Of a stretch of 64,000 nucleotides of DNA, positions 52,041-62,348 are shown piece after piece; position 1 is the first letter of the stretch, and each line of letters begins with the position of its first letter. The stretch is from Brevibacterium sp. 'Marine' (lineage in GTDB: Bacteria > Actinomycetota > Actinomycetes > Actinomycetales > Brevibacteriaceae): the NCBI RefSeq assembly GCF_012844365.1, contig NZ_CP051626.1, forward strand, positions 1,922,001-1,986,000. Direction: 5' to 3'. The notes beneath the pieces were generated by a model that was not told where the DNA came from, made no database searches, and saw nothing but the letters and a program-made list of their open reading frames with translations. Made by a program: the position numbers and the translations under genes.

Positions 52041-52066
52041 AGCGCTGTCTGAGTTCGCGCAGAACC

Positions 52067-53311
52067 TCAGACGGAGCGGAATGCGACGACGGCGTTGTGA
52101 CCGCCGAAGCCGAACGAGTTCGTGATCGCCGCGATATCGCCGGAAGGCAGATCCGCAGGAGTGTCACGGACGATGTTGATCCCCTTGACCTTCGGGTCGA
52201 CCTCATCGATGTTGATGGTCGGGGGAGCGGTGCGAGTCTGCAGCGCCTTGACAGTGAGGATCGCCTCGACGGCACCGGTACCGCCGAGCAGGTGGCCGGT
52301 CATCGACTTCGTGGCCGAGACGAGGGCGTCGGGGACGTTGTCGCCGAGGAGTTCGCTGATGGCCAGCGATTCGGGGATGTCTCCGACCGGGGTCGACGTG
52401 GCGTGTGCGTTGACATGCTTGATCTCGGAAGCGGTCAGCCCACCGGCGTCAAGCGCCTGCTGCATGGCGGCCAGGGCGTGCTTGCCCTCGGGCTCTCCGC
52501 CGGTGATGTGATAGGCATCGTTCGAGATTCCCCAGCTGGCCACCTCGGCGTAGATCTTCGCACCACGAGCCTTCGCATGCTCCTCGGTCTCGAGGATGAG
52601 CGTGCCCGCACCTTCGCCCATGACGAATCCGTCACGGTCGACGTCGTAGGGACGCGAAGCGGTCTCGGGAGAATCGGTGCGACGTGACAGCGCCTGCATC
52701 GAATTGAAGGAGGCGAGCGTGATCGGATGGATTGCGGCTTCGGAACCACCGGCGATGATGATGTCGGCCTTGCCCGAAGCGAGGACGTCATAGGCGTGAC
52801 CGAGGCTCTCGGTCGATGAGGCGCAGGCGGAGACCAGCGTCTGCACTCCGGCGCGAGCCTTGAACTCCATCCCGATGGCGGCCGCGGGGCCGTTGGGCAT
52901 GAGCATGGGCACGGTCAGGGGCATGACCCGACGCGGGCCCTCCTCCTGCAGAGTGTCCCAGGCGTCGAGCAGAGTCCACACTCCGCCGATCCCGGTCGCC
53001 CAGGAGACGGCGGTGCGTTCCGGGTCGGTCTCCTCGAGGCCGGCGTCAGCCATGGCTTCACGAGCAGAGATGAGGGCGAACTGGCTCGACGGATCGAGGC
53101 GTTTGGCCTGGACCCTTTTGAGATTGTCGGGCACGACCTGTGGGTCGACCTGCGCGGCGAAGTCCACGGCGAGGCCGTACTTCTCCGACCAATCGTTGTC
53201 CATTGTGTGGACGCCGGACTGACCGGCCAGAATGGCTTCCCAAGTGGCATCGACAGTCGCGCCCAAGGGGGTTACCGCACCGATTCCGGTGACGACAACT
53301 TTAGATGTCAT
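52067..53311 (-). CDS. fabF: beta-ketoacyl-ACP synthase II
   Basis: Condensing enzyme of 414 residues for fatty acid elongation. The nucleophile Cys is in VSACASSTESLGHA. The two catalytic His residues are in NAHATSTPVGD and NSFGFGGHNA, and the active-site Lys is in SATKSMTGHLLG. The ATG at 53311 starts the conserved MTSKVVVTGIGAVTPLG. It is the last gene of the fabD-fabH-acpP-fabF operon, as in Streptomyces. Confidence 0.95.
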   Translation of the reverse strand: MTSKVVVTGIGAVTPLGATVDATWEAILAGQSGVHTMDNDWSEKYGLAVDFAAQVDPQVVPDNLKRVQAKRLDPSSQFALISAREAMADAGLEETDPERTAVSWATGIGGVWTLLDAWDTLQEEGPRRVMPLTVPMLMPNGPAAAIGMEFKARAGVQTLVSACASSTESLGHAYDVLASGKADIIIAGGSEAAIHPITLASFNSMQALSRRTDSPETASRPYDVDRDGFVMGEGAGTLILETEEHAKARGAKIYAEVASWGISNDAYHITGGEPEGKHALAAMQQALDAGGLTASEIKHVNAHATSTPVGDIPESLAISELLGDNVPDALVSATKSMTGHLLGGTGAVEAILTVKALQTRTAPPTINIDEVDPKVKGINIVRDTPADLPSGDIAAITNSFGFGGHNAVVAFRSV

Positions 53312-53378
53312 GGTACAAACCTCGTCGATAGTGTGGACACGGCCCGTCTGTGGACGGGCCGTGTTCGGCTGCTGTGTC

Positions 53379-53630
53379 TCAGGCTTCCTGAGCCTTGTTG
53401 ATGTAGTCGACAGCGTCCTGAACGGTGACGAGATCCTTGACGTCGTCATCCGGGATCTTCACGCCGAACTTCTTCTCAGCGTTGACGACGATGGTCATCA
53501 TCGAGATGGAGTCGATGTCGAGGTCATCGGTGAACGACTTGTCGGCTTCGACTGCTTCGACAGCCAGGCCGGTCTCTTCGTTGACGATCTCTGCCAGCCC
53601 AGCGAGGACTTCAGCTTCGGTGAATGCCAT
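53379..53630 (-). CDS. acpP: acyl carrier protein
   Basis: Small acidic protein of 83 residues carrying growing acyl chains on 4'-phosphopantetheine. The attachment Ser is in the form DLDIDSISMM near residue 42 (the usual motif is DSLD). Four-helix fold and low pI are as expected. AGGAAAG precedes the ATG. It sits between fabH and fabF. Confidence 0.95.
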   Translation of the reverse strand: MAFTEAEVLAGLAEIVNEETGLAVEAVEADKSFTDDLDIDSISMMTIVVNAEKKFGVKIPDDDVKDLVTVQDAVDYINKAQEA

Positions 53631-53749
53631 TTCTTTCCTACTTTCTGATTTCGGTCGAGGGTTTGTCGACCGTGTGAGGAACTTTTCGACGAGTGTCCCG
53701 CCGAATATCTTAGGACATTCACGGAGAGTTTTCCGTGAATGGGTGTGTC

Positions 53750-54751
53750 TCAGGGCAGGCGCACGACCTGAGCACCGTAGACGAGTCCGGCGCCGAAGCC
53801 CATCTGCAGGGCGAGACCGCCGCTGAGCTCGGGCTGTTCGCGCAGGAGCCGCTCGGTGGCCAGCGGGATCGACGCCGCTGAGGTGTTCCCGTTGTCGGCG
53901 ATATCACGTGCGATCACGACGGACTCGGGAAGCTTCAGCTGCTTGGCGAGTTCATCGATGATGCGCATATTCGCCTGGTGCGGGATGAAGGCAGCGAGAT
54001 CCTCGGCTTCGATCCCGGAAGCGGCGAGAGCCTCCTTGGCCACCTCGGCGCCGTCCCACACGGCCCAGCGGAAGACTGTCGGCCCGTCCTGACGCAGGGT
54101 CGGGAAGGGCAGTTCGCGGTCGTCGCGGATGTCGTAGAGGGAATCCGTCATCCGGATGGTCGACCAGTTCTCGCCCTTCGAGCCCCACACCGTCTTCGAG
54201 ATGCCGGGTTCGTCGGAGGAGGACACGACGACTGCACCGGCGCCATCGCCGAGGATGAACGAGATTGAGCGGTCTTCGGGGTCGATGACCTCGGAGAGCT
54301 TCTCGGCTCCGATGACGAGGACATTGTCGAGTGTGCCTGCCCGCACCAGAGCGTCGGCCTGGGAGATGCCGTAGCAGTAGCCGGCGCAGGCAGCGCTGAT
54401 GTCCCACGCCGGGATCGGCCCGGTGCCCAAGCGCGCGGTCAGTGCCGCGGCCGCTGAGGGCGTGAAGTACTCGAAGGTGACCGTGGAGATGATGATCGCC
54501 CCGATCTCCTCGGGCTTGAGTCCGGCGGAGGCGATGGCCTCGAGCGCGGCCTCCTCGGACATGTCGAGGACGCCGACATCCTTGCTGGCACGACGGCGGG
54601 TGACGATGCCGGTGCGCTGACGGATCCATTCGTCGGACGAGTTGATGGGGCCGGCGATATCGTCATTGCTGACGAGGTTCTCCGCGCGGTAGGCACCGAT
54701 TCCGGCAATGCGGGAGAAGGTGCCGAGTTCGGCAGTCTTGAGTGTAGGCAT
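53750..54751 (-). CDS. fabH: beta-ketoacyl-ACP synthase III
   Basis: Initiating condensing enzyme of 333 residues. The Cys-His-Asn triad is visible: Cys in WDISAACAGYCYGIS, His in AFIPHQANMRI and Asn in IADNGNTSAAS. It selects the primer acyl-CoA and so sets branched or straight chains, which cannot be read from sequence alone. It ends 119 nt before acpP and starts 18 nt after fabD. Confidence 0.95.
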   Translation of the reverse strand: MPTLKTAELGTFSRIAGIGAYRAENLVSNDDIAGPINSSDEWIRQRTGIVTRRRASKDVGVLDMSEEAALEAIASAGLKPEEIGAIIISTVTFEYFTPSAAAALTARLGTGPIPAWDISAACAGYCYGISQADALVRAGTLDNVLVIGAEKLSEVIDPEDRSISFILGDGAGAVVVSSSDEPGISKTVWGSKGENWSTIRMTDSLYDIRDDRELPFPTLRQDGPTVFRWAVWDGAEVAKEALAASGIEAEDLAAFIPHQANMRIIDELAKQLKLPESVVIARDIADNGNTSAASIPLATERLLREQPELSGGLALQMGFGAGLVYGAQVVRLP

Positions 54752-54769
54752 GGCGTCTTCTTTCGATTC

Positions 54770-55675
54770 TCAGGCGTGGGCTGCCGCGAACTCACGCGCG
54801 CCGTCGAGGTCGGCGGCCGATTTGATTGCGAAGGTCTCGACGCCCTTCATGGCGCGTCGAGCGATTCCGGTCAGGGTGCCACCGGGGACGAGTTCGATCA
54901 TTCCGGTGACTCCGGAGTTCAGCAGCGTCTCCTGGCACAGATCCCAGCGCACGGGGTGCGTGACCTGCCTGACCAGACGGTCGACGTACTCGCGCCCGGT
55001 TTCGACGGCAGTTCCGTCGGAGTTGCTGAGGATCGATGCAGCGGGATCGGAGACCTCCATCGCCGAGGCGGCGGCAGCGAGTTCTGCGGTGGCGGCAGCC
55101 ATGAACTCGGTATGGAAGGCACCGGCCACGGCCAGCGGAATGACTCGAGCGCGCTCGGGCGGATTCTCTGCCAGTGCCTCGAGCGCTTCGAGAGATCCGG
55201 CGGCCACGGTCTGACCTCCGCCGTTGACATTGGCGGGGCTCGCCCCGGCGGCCTCGATCGCGGCGAGGACGTCGTCGGGCTGGCCGCCGACCACCGCGGA
55301 CATCCCGGTCGGAGTGGCGGCGGCAGCTGCGGCCATTCCATCGGCACGAACCTTGACGAAGCGCATGGCATCGGCAGCGGAGAAGATGCCGGCGATCTGC
55401 GCGGCGGCGATCTCTCCCACGGAGTGTCCGGCGACGACGGCAGGACTGACACCGAGCTCGGCAGCGCAGGCGATGGCGGAAGCGACGAGCAGAGGCTGTG
55501 CCACCGCGGTGTCCTTGATCGTCTCGTCATCGGATTCGGTTCCGTGCAGACGCAGGTCGATCCCCGAGGCGGTCGAGAGTTCGTCGATCTGTGCCGAGAA
55601 GGCGTCGAGTTCGAGGAACGAACTCAGGAAACCGGTCTTCTGGGCTCCCTGGCCCGGACAGGTGATTGCAAGCAC
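54770..55675 (-). CDS. fabD: malonyl-CoA:ACP transacylase
   Basis: Transferase of 301 residues that loads malonyl groups on ACP. The active site Ser is in VVAGHSVGEIAAA and the partner His in AVAGAFHTEFMA. The substrate-binding segment PGQGAQKTGFL is at the N-terminus. The GTG start at 55675 is supported by the first conserved strand (LAITCPGQGAQ). It opens the fab operon, with only 55 bp separating it from fasR upstream. Confidence 0.95.
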   Translation of the reverse strand: MLAITCPGQGAQKTGFLSSFLELDAFSAQIDELSTASGIDLRLHGTESDDETIKDTAVAQPLLVASAIACAAELGVSPAVVAGHSVGEIAAAQIAGIFSAADAMRFVKVRADGMAAAAAATPTGMSAVVGGQPDDVLAAIEAAGASPANVNGGGQTVAAGSLEALEALAENPPERARVIPLAVAGAFHTEFMAAATAELAAAASAMEVSDPAASILSNSDGTAVETGREYVDRLVRQVTHPVRWDLCQETLLNSGVTGMIELVPGGTLTGIARRAMKGVETFAIKSAADLDGAREFAAAHA

Positions 55676-55730
55676 TCAGTTCTCTTTTCGTTGGGTTCCG
55701 TTGATCAATCTAATGGACTCGGGGCAGAGA

Positions 55731-56930
55731 TCACTGCGATTTGTTGCTGGTCGACAATACGCCGTCCTCGGACAGTCGCCCATACACCAAGGCGATGTGG
55801 ATGACGAAGGCATCACGTGAAGTCGTCGGGTCGAGTCCGATGGCGTCGGTGATCTTGCGCAGCCGGTAGCGCACGGTGTTCGGGTGCACTGACAGTGCCT
55901 TGGCCGTGGCCTCGAGTGATGACCCGAATTCGACATAGGCGCTCACGGTCTTCAGCAGCTGTCCGGTGCCCGAGGTCAGCGGTTCGTAATAGCGTTCGAT
56001 GAGTTCGTTCAAGGCCATCCGGTCCCCGGACAGTGCACGTTCGGGCAGAAGGTCATCGGCTTTGACGGGGCGTGGGGAATCCGGGCGGGCGGTCGCGGCT
56101 TTGAGTGCCCGGATCGCCGCCTTCGCCGAGGTGGCAGCCTCGGCGAGGCCCGGCACTGCGGGCCCGACGATGACCTCGGAGGGTCCGAAGCAGTCAGAGA
56201 GGTCCTCGACGGCATCGTCGAGTTCTGTGACTCCGCCCAGGACGATGAGCAGCCGGTTGTCGTGGATGCCGACGAGGGCATCATCGGCCCACCGACTGGC
56301 CTTGCGGCGGATGCCGTCCAGTCCCTTCTTCGCCGAGCGCTGCGGGGCGCGGCCGACGATGACGCACACGGGTCCTTCGGACTGCCAGCCGAAGGCCGCG
56401 GTGCGGCTGGCGAGCTCATCGACGGAGTCTCCGCGGACGAGAGCGTCGACGACCATCGCTTCGAGGCGGGCATCCCAGCTGCCGCGAGCCTCGGCGGCAC
56501 GGGCATAGACGTCGGCGGCGGCGAACGCGATCTCACGGGAATAGACGAGCACGGCTTCGCGCAGGGCCGGCTGTTCGACCGGGCGAGCGATGTCCGGGAC
56601 GCGCTCCTCGACGACCTCGACGACGATCTTGAGCAGCTGCAGGGTCTGCTGCAGGCTGATGGCACGGATGAGATCGCGTGGTGCTGTCTTGAAGATGTCG
56701 GAGACCACGCGCAGGTTCGTGTCGGGTTTGCGGTACCAGTCGACGAACGAGGAGATGCCGGACTGGGCCAGCAGGCCCACCCAGGAACGGTCGGACGACG
56801 ACATCGAGCGGTACCAGGGCAGCTGCGCCTCCAGTCGCTGCAGAGTCACCGATGACAGGACACCCACTCCGGCACGCAGCCTGCGGGCGGTTTCGGCGCG
56901 ACGGCGCAGGGTCTCGGCATCAGACATCAT
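55731..56930 (-). CDS. fasR: PucR/CdaR-type regulator, FasR-like activator of fatty acid synthesis
   Basis: Protein of about 399 residues. An N-terminal helical sensory region is followed by a central GGDEF-like fold of PucR proteins (VGIHDNRLLIVLGGVTELDD). The C-terminal HTH_30 domain reads SLEATAKALSVHPNTVRYRL and continues to GLDPTTSRDAF. In Streptomyces a homologous gene just upstream of fabD activates the fab operon, and the same order is found here. Two adjacent ATGs (56930 and 56927) and a GTG at 56936 are possible starts, none with a strong ribosome-binding site. Confidence 0.85.
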   Translation of the reverse strand: MMSDAETLRRRAETARRLRAGVGVLSSVTLQRLEAQLPWYRSMSSSDRSWVGLLAQSGISSFVDWYRKPDTNLRVVSDIFKTAPRDLIRAISLQQTLQLLKIVVEVVEERVPDIARPVEQPALREAVLVYSREIAFAAADVYARAAEARGSWDARLEAMVVDALVRGDSVDELASRTAAFGWQSEGPVCVIVGRAPQRSAKKGLDGIRRKASRWADDALVGIHDNRLLIVLGGVTELDDAVEDLSDCFGPSEVIVGPAVPGLAEAATSAKAAIRALKAATARPDSPRPVKADDLLPERALSGDRMALNELIERYYEPLTSGTGQLLKTVSAYVEFGSSLEATAKALSVHPNTVRYRLRKITDAIGLDPTTSRDAFVIHIALVYGRLSEDGVLSTSNKSQ

Positions 56931-57000
56931 GAGCACGAGTTTAGACGAATAAGAACAACCGGGTTGTCAGCGACATACAAACTTTCGAAGAAGGAGACAA

Positions 57001-57033
57001 ATATGGCCGGAGTCTTGGAGACTCCGGCCATAT
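57001..57033 (-). terminator. terminator of aceE
   Basis: A perfect 14-bp stem (ATATGGCCGGAGTC / GACTCCGGCCATAT) with a 5-nt loop, 23 nt past the aceE stop and upstream of fasR. Confidence 0.88.
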
Positions 57034-57056
57034 CAGCTTTCAGGTGACGGGGGAGA

Positions 57057-59819
57057 TCAGGCGCCAGCCCCCTCTGTCGAACCCGAGCTGCCGGCACGGA
57101 CATCGTGGAGCTGGTACTTCTCAGCCGCCTCGGCGGCCTTGTCGATCGAGATCTTTCCGGTGTCGGCCAGCGAGATGAGCGCCTGCGTGACCACGGACGG
57201 GCCGTCGACGAGGTAGTAGCGACGTGCCGCGGGACGGGTGTCCGAGATTCCGTATCCGTCGGTGCCCAGCGAGGTGAAGTGGCTGGGCACGTACTGACGG
57301 ATCTGGTCGGGAACCGCGCGCATATAGTCCGAGGTGGCGATGACCGGGCCTTCGGTCTCGGCCATCTTTTCGGTCACGTACGGGATGCGCGGTTCGGACT
57401 GCGGGTTCTTCAGACGCTCGTTCTCGGCGTCGAGTCCGTCGCGGCGCAGCTCCGTCCACGAGGTGACCGACCACACATCGGCCGAGACGCCCCAGTCCTG
57501 ATCGAGCAGCTCCTGCGCCTCGAGCACCCACGGCACACCGACGCCGGAGGCCATGAGCTGAACCTTCGGTCCGCCGTTGTCGGGTCCCTTCTTCAGCAGG
57601 TAGAGGCCCTTGAGCACGCCGTCGACGTCGAGGTCCTCCGGTTCAGCCGGCTGGACCATCGGCTCGTTGTACATCGTGATGTAGTAGAGCACGTCGGGGT
57701 CGCGCTCGTCGGCGGGATCGTACATCCGGTGGATGCCGTCCTTGACGATATGGGCGATCTCGTAGCTGTAGGCCGGGTCGTAGGAGACCACGGACGGGTA
57801 CGTCGAGGCGAGCACATGGGAGTGCCCGTCGCCGTGCTGCAGGCCTTCTGCCACGAGGGTGGTGCGTCCCGCGGTGGCACCGAGGACGAAGCCGCGGGCC
57901 ATCTGGTCACCGGCGGCCCAGAAGAAGTCACCGGTGCGCTGGAAGCCGAACATCGAGTAGAAGATGTAGAACGGGATCATCGGCTCGCCGTGCGTGGCGT
58001 ACGAGGTGCCGACGGCGGTCAGCGCCGCGGTCGCTCCGGCTTCGTTGATGCCGACGTGGAGCAGCTGACCGTCCGTGGCCTCCTTGTAGGCGAGGAACAG
58101 GTCGCGGTCGACGGAGATGTAGTTCTGCCCGTGCGGGTTGTAGATCTTGGCCGTCGGGAAGAACGAGTCCATGCCGAAGGTGCGAGCCTCGTCAGGGATG
58201 ATCGGGACGATGCGGTGACCGAATTCCTTCTCCCGCATGAGATCCTTGAGCACACGCACGAAGCCCATCGTGGTGGCGATCTCCTGCTTGCCGGAACCGC
58301 GGCGACCGGCCTGGTAGGCCTTGTCGGAGGGCAGCTTGAGATCGATACGGGTCGAGCGCCGCTCGGGCGAGTAGCCGCCGAGTTCTGTACGACGCTCCTG
58401 CATGTACTTGATCTCGGGAGCGTCGGCTCCCGGGTGGTAGTACGGGGGCAGCTTCGGGTTGTCCTCGAGCTCTTTGTCCGAGATCGGGATCTGGAAGTGG
58501 TCACGGGCGAGCTTGAGATCGTCGACCGTGAGCTTCTTCATCTGGTGTGTGGCGTTGCGGGCCTCGAAGTGAGGTCCGAGCGAGTAGCCCTTGACCGTCT
58601 TGACGAGGATGACGGTGGGCTGGCCGGTGTGCTCCATCGCGGCTTTGTAGGCGGCGAAGACCTTGCGGTAGTCGTGGCCGCCGCGCTTGAGGTTCCAGAT
58701 CTGCTCATCGCTGTAGTCCTCGACCATCGCCTTCGTCCGCGGGTCCCGGCCGAAGAAGTTGTCGCGCACGAACCCGCCGGACTCACCCTTGTAGGTCTGG
58801 TAGTCGCCGTCGGGGGTGGCGTTCATCAGGTTGACGAGGGCACCGTCGCGGTCCTTGGCCAGCAGTGCGTCCCATTCGCGTCCCCAGACGACCTTGATGA
58901 CGTTCCAGCCGGCACCGCGGAAGTACGACTCGAGCTCCTGCATGATCTTGCCGTTGCCGCGGACGGGTCCGTCGAGGCGCTGCAGGTTGCAGTTGATGAC
59001 GAAGTTGAGGTTGTCGAGCTCTTCGAAGGCGGCGACGTGCAGCATGCCGCGGCTCTCGGGCTCGTCGAGCTCGCCGTCGCCGAGGAAGGCCCAGGTCTGC
59101 TGCTGCGACGTGTCCTTGATCCCGCGGTTGTGCAGGTACTTGTCGAACTGTGCCTGCGCGATCGCGTTCATCGGTCCCAGCCCCATCGACACCGTCGGGT
59201 GCTCCCAGAAGTCCGGCAGCTGGTGCGGGTGCGGGTAGGACGGCAGCCCCTGCGGCTTGCCGTCGATGAAGTGCGACTGCTGCTGACGGAACCCGTCTAG
59301 CTGCTCGGCGCTCATCCGGCCTTCGAGGTAGGCGCGGGCGTACATGCCGGGGGAGGCGTGCCCCTGGTAGAAGATGTGGTCGCCGCCGCCGGGATGGTCC
59401 TTGCCCCGGAAGAAGTGGTTGAGGCCGACCTCGTAGAGGGTCGCCGACGAGGCGTAGGTGGAGATGTGTCCGCCGACCTCGACGCCGGGGCGCTGGGCGC
59501 GGTGGACGAGCATGGCGGCATTCCAGCGGTTCCAGCGACGGTAGCGGCGCTCGACCTCTTCATCACCGGGGAACCAGGGTTCGTTCTCCGGGCCGATGGT
59601 ATTGACGTAGTCGGTGGCGGTGAGGCTGGGCACGCCGATCTGCTTCTGGCGCGAGCGCTCGAGCATGCGCAGCATGACATAGCGAGCTCGCGTCCGACCG
59701 CCCTCGTCGATGAGGCCGTCGAGGGAGGCCAGCCATTCGGCGGTCTCCTCCGGGTCGATGTCGGGCACCTGGCTGGGCAGCCCGTTGAGGATGGGTCCGC
59801 CCTGATTCCGATTGTCCAC
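57057..59819 (-). CDS. aceE: pyruvate dehydrogenase E1 component, homodimeric type
   Basis: Thiamine-diphosphate enzyme of 920 residues that decarboxylates pyruvate and acetylates E2. The single-chain alpha2 type is shown by its length. The ThDP-binding [10 protein letters not shown] motif is near residue 250. Pyrimidine-domain sequences such as [20 protein letters not shown] and a C-terminal transketolase-like domain with ARRYYLVDG follow. No E2 or E3 gene is adjacent, as usual in corynebacteria-like relatives. It has its own upstream region of 290 bp and a hairpin after the stop. Confidence 0.95.
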   Translation of the reverse strand: MDNRNQGGPILNGLPSQVPDIDPEETAEWLASLDGLIDEGGRTRARYVMLRMLERSRQKQIGVPSLTATDYVNTIGPENEPWFPGDEEVERRYRRWNRWNAAMLVHRAQRPGVEVGGHISTYASSATLYEVGLNHFFRGKDHPGGGDHIFYQGHASPGMYARAYLEGRMSAEQLDGFRQQQSHFIDGKPQGLPSYPHPHQLPDFWEHPTVSMGLGPMNAIAQAQFDKYLHNRGIKDTSQQQTWAFLGDGELDEPESRGMLHVAAFEELDNLNFVINCNLQRLDGPVRGNGKIMQELESYFRGAGWNVIKVVWGREWDALLAKDRDGALVNLMNATPDGDYQTYKGESGGFVRDNFFGRDPRTKAMVEDYSDEQIWNLKRGGHDYRKVFAAYKAAMEHTGQPTVILVKTVKGYSLGPHFEARNATHQMKKLTVDDLKLARDHFQIPISDKELEDNPKLPPYYHPGADAPEIKYMQERRTELGGYSPERRSTRIDLKLPSDKAYQAGRRGSGKQEIATTMGFVRVLKDLMREKEFGHRIVPIIPDEARTFGMDSFFPTAKIYNPHGQNYISVDRDLFLAYKEATDGQLLHVGINEAGATAALTAVGTSYATHGEPMIPFYIFYSMFGFQRTGDFFWAAGDQMARGFVLGATAGRTTLVAEGLQHGDGHSHVLASTYPSVVSYDPAYSYEIAHIVKDGIHRMYDPADERDPDVLYYITMYNEPMVQPAEPEDLDVDGVLKGLYLLKKGPDNGGPKVQLMASGVGVPWVLEAQELLDQDWGVSADVWSVTSWTELRRDGLDAENERLKNPQSEPRIPYVTEKMAETEGPVIATSDYMRAVPDQIRQYVPSHFTSLGTDGYGISDTRPAARRYYLVDGPSVVTQALISLADTGKISIDKAAEAAEKYQLHDVRAGSSGSTEGAGA

Positions 59820-60112
59820 GATGTGGTCCTCTCTTCAGCTCCACGATCTTCTTTGGTGTAGAGATCATGTCCATCGGATGGTGTGTGCTCCGCAGGTTGT
59901 CCGAGCCCAGGGGCCACCCAATACATCTGTCAGCCTAGTACTCCGAGCCGAACTTCGCGCTCCCGCGATGTTGTGATCTCTCTGACGCATCTGCCCGCCC
60001 GGCAGACATGGTCACCGTCCGGTGTGCTGATTGAGTGCTGTTTGGGTGCGCTTGCCGCGCGCGGGCGCGCCGATATTTGCACCTTGACCACTGTTGGCGG
60101 AAGAATACAGGC

Positions 60113-60556
60113 ATGAGCAACTCCGCTTCTGAAAGGACATCCTCCACTTCGACCCTCGCAAACGAGCTGGGCCACAACCTCGGTTTGAACAAGGGCGACT
60201 ACGTGCAAGAGGTCGGCTATGACGACGACGTCGATCAGGCGCTCTGCGAGGCGATCGAGAACATCATCGGAGACAAGATCGCCGATGGCGAAGAGGATGA
60301 CGTCTACGACGTGATCCTCATGTGGTGGCGGTCGGACGACGATGATCTCATCGACGGCCTCGTCGACGCCCAGACCACATTGAAGGAGGGCGGAGTCGTG
60401 TGGCTGCTCAGCCCGAAGGCGAACCGTCCGGGACACATCAGCCCCGCCGAGATCTCCGAAGCGGCGCCCACCGCCGGAATGCACGTGACTTCCACGGTCA
60501 GTGCCGCCGATGACTGGGCCGGATTCCGGCTCGTGGGCAAGAAGAACTATTCATGA
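60113..60556 (+). CDS. DUF3052 family protein
   Basis: Protein of 147 residues of an actinobacterial family without known function. Conserved parts are ANELGHNLGLNKGDYVQEVG, DVILMWWRSDDDDLIDGLVD and VVWLLSPKANRPGH. It is acidic and cytoplasmic. The stop overlaps the ATG of the peroxiredoxin gene (ATGA at 60553), so it may take part in oxidative stress or simply share expression. In some actinobacteria it also follows aceE, as seen here. Confidence 0.9.
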   Translation: MSNSASERTSSTSTLANELGHNLGLNKGDYVQEVGYDDDVDQALCEAIENIIGDKIADGEEDDVYDVILMWWRSDDDDLIDGLVDAQTTLKEGGVVWLLSPKANRPGHISPAEISEAAPTAGMHVTSTVSAADDWAGFRLVGKKNYS

Positions 60557-61020
60557 TCCTGAGGCCCGGTGATCGGGCCCCGGATCTCACCCTCCCCGAT
60601 CACCTCGGATCGGTCGTCACCCTCACCGAGGCGGACCCGCGTTCCGCGGTCGTGCTTGCATTCGTTCCGTTCGCCTTCTCTCCGATCTGCGGAGACGAAC
60701 TCGCCGCCCTCGACCGGTGGCAGGACAGGATGCGGCAGGACTCCCTCGCCGTTGACGTCGTCGTCGTGTCTGCGGACTCCAAATACACTTTGGCGGCGTG
60801 GGCCCGTCAGGCTGCAACCGACGTCACCTTGGCCTCGGATTTCTGGCCTCATGGTGATGCGGCGCGTGCGTTCGGCGTCTTCGATGAGTTCCACGGAGTC
60901 GCCGAACGAGGAGTCTTCGTCATCTCACCTGCGGGTACGATCGTCAGTGGCAGGCAAGTTGCCCGCACCGAGACTCGGGACTTCTCCGAGGATTTCGCCG
61001 CGGCGCTTTCCAGCCTGTGA
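60553..61020 (+). CDS. AhpE-like one-cysteine peroxiredoxin
   Basis: Peroxide-reducing protein of 155 residues. The peroxidatic Cys is in FAFSPICGDELAAL (the PxxxC pattern of AhpE, PFAFSPIC). A conserved Arg follows in GVFVISPAGTIV's neighbourhood. No resolving Cys is visible, so recycling depends on mycothiol or another thiol. It is coupled to the DUF3052 gene by a 4-nt overlap. Confidence 0.9.
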   Translation: MILRPGDRAPDLTLPDHLGSVVTLTEADPRSAVVLAFVPFAFSPICGDELAALDRWQDRMRQDSLAVDVVVVSADSKYTLAAWARQAATDVTLASDFWPHGDAARAFGVFDEFHGVAERGVFVISPAGTIVSGRQVARTETRDFSEDFAAALSSL

Positions 61021-61084
61021 GAATCGCGCCACCACCGAAGTGCCGATCGACGGCACTTTCGGCGACTGCTGAAAAGGACACCTT

Positions 61085-61489
61085 ATGGCCACGCTGTTCA
61101 CGAAGATCATCAACGGAGAGATCCCCGGCACGTTCGTCCATCAGGATGACACGTGCGTCGCACTCCTCGACGTCGCTCCGATGACGGAAGGTCACGTCAT
61201 GGTCGTTCCGCGGGAGGAGATCTCCCACTGGATCGACGCCGATGGGGAACTTCTCTCTCACCTCACCGCGGTGGCGAAGAGGATCGGCGAAGCCCAGAAG
61301 CAGGCTTTCGACTGCGAGCGCATCGGTCTTCTCATCGTCGGCTACGAAGTGCCCCACCTGCACATCCACGTCCTGCCGACGAATTCGATGGATGACTTCG
61401 ACATCTCCGACCGCGCCCCGATGCAGACTCCGGAGCAGCTGGAGGCACCCGCCGAGAAGATCCGGCAGGCACTCTCCGAGCTGCCCTGA
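61085..61489 (+). CDS. HIT family nucleotide-binding protein
   Basis: Protein of 134 residues with the histidine triad in VPHLHIHVLP near residue 97. It begins TLFTKIINGEIPGTFVHQDD, the usual HIT start. Members hydrolyse or transfer nucleotide monophosphates (Hint branch). GAAAAGGACACC precedes the ATG as the ribosome-binding site. The gene is 64 nt past the peroxiredoxin gene and may be part of the same unit. Confidence 0.93.
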   Translation: MATLFTKIINGEIPGTFVHQDDTCVALLDVAPMTEGHVMVVPREEISHWIDADGELLSHLTAVAKRIGEAQKQAFDCERIGLLIVGYEVPHLHIHVLPTNSMDDFDISDRAPMQTPEQLEAPAEKIRQALSELP

Positions 61490-61515
61490 GTCGACGAGAG
61501 CCGACTCCGTGGGTG

Positions 61516-62277
61516 TCAGAGGCCGCGAGTCACGAGGTAGCGCTCGAGTGCGTCCCTGACGAGTTGGGCTCCGCCGGTGCCGCCGTAGTTCGCTGCGAAC
61601 CGGGGGTCGTCGACGTACATCTGCCCGAGGCCGCGCACATACCCTGCGAGGTCTCCGTCGGGATCGTTCGCGGGTGTGCCCGGAACTGCGCGCAGCCATT
61701 CGACATGACGTCGAGCGAGGTCCTGGCAGCGGTCCGATTCGGGCCCGGCCCCCGCCTCGGCGGCGGCGATCCAATCCTCGGACAGAGCCGAGACGCGGGC
61801 CTTCCACTCCTGCTGCTCCTCCGGGGACTTACGGGACCACCATTCGTCTCCCCGTCGATAGGCATCGGCACCCCAGCGCCTGGTCACTTCCTCCTTGTAT
61901 TCGCGATGGTCGAAGCCATCGAACATCTCTTCAGCCATGAGCGGCTCACCTGCTTTCAGTCGGGTGATGGTGACGGTGACGGCGGCGAGCTGTCGGTCGA
62001 GCCGGTCTCTCTCGCGTCCGAGTGAGACCAGATGCTGCGACAGCGCCTCGACCGGATCGTCTCTCCGGTCGAGGACCTCGGCGATCGTCGTCAACGGCAG
62101 ACCCAGCTCCTTGAGCAGCAAGATGCGCTGGAGACGCACCAGAGCCGCTTCGTCGTAGCAGCGATAGCCATTGGCGGCGATGGAGGTCGGCGGCAGCAGA
62201 CCGATGTTGTCATAGTGACGCAGGGTTCGGCTCGTCGTTCCCGTCAGCCGTGCGATTTCCTGAATGGACCAGTCCAT
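61516..62277 (-). CDS. MerR-family regulator with TipAS domain
   Basis: Regulator of 253 residues. Residues 1-70 are the MerR HTH (WSIQEIARLTGTTSRTLRHY, then GYRCYDEAALVRLQRILLLK). A dimerisation helix follows. Residues 125-250 are the TipAS antibiotic-binding domain (HREYKEEVTRRWGADAYRRG, later YVDDPRFAANYGGTGGAQLV). Such proteins activate genes on binding multidrug-type ligands. It is convergent with the HIT gene and shares no evident operon; targets are unknown. Confidence 0.9.
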   Translation of the reverse strand: MDWSIQEIARLTGTTSRTLRHYDNIGLLPPTSIAANGYRCYDEAALVRLQRILLLKELGLPLTTIAEVLDRRDDPVEALSQHLVSLGRERDRLDRQLAAVTVTITRLKAGEPLMAEEMFDGFDHREYKEEVTRRWGADAYRRGDEWWSRKSPEEQQEWKARVSALSEDWIAAAEAGAGPESDRCQDLARRHVEWLRAVPGTPANDPDGDLAGYVRGLGQMYVDDPRFAANYGGTGGAQLVRDALERYLVTRGL

Positions 62278-62348
62278 GTCTGACAGCCTAGAAGTTGACG
62301 CAACGTCAAGGTCAAGAGCCGATTGAGACGTTCGCGGAGTGAGCTCTG

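Noticed and set aside
57105..59300. Long plus-strand open frame (731 codons) opposite aceE
   Set aside because: It is the antisense shadow of a high-GC gene; no domain is recognisable and aceE on the other strand has full motif support.
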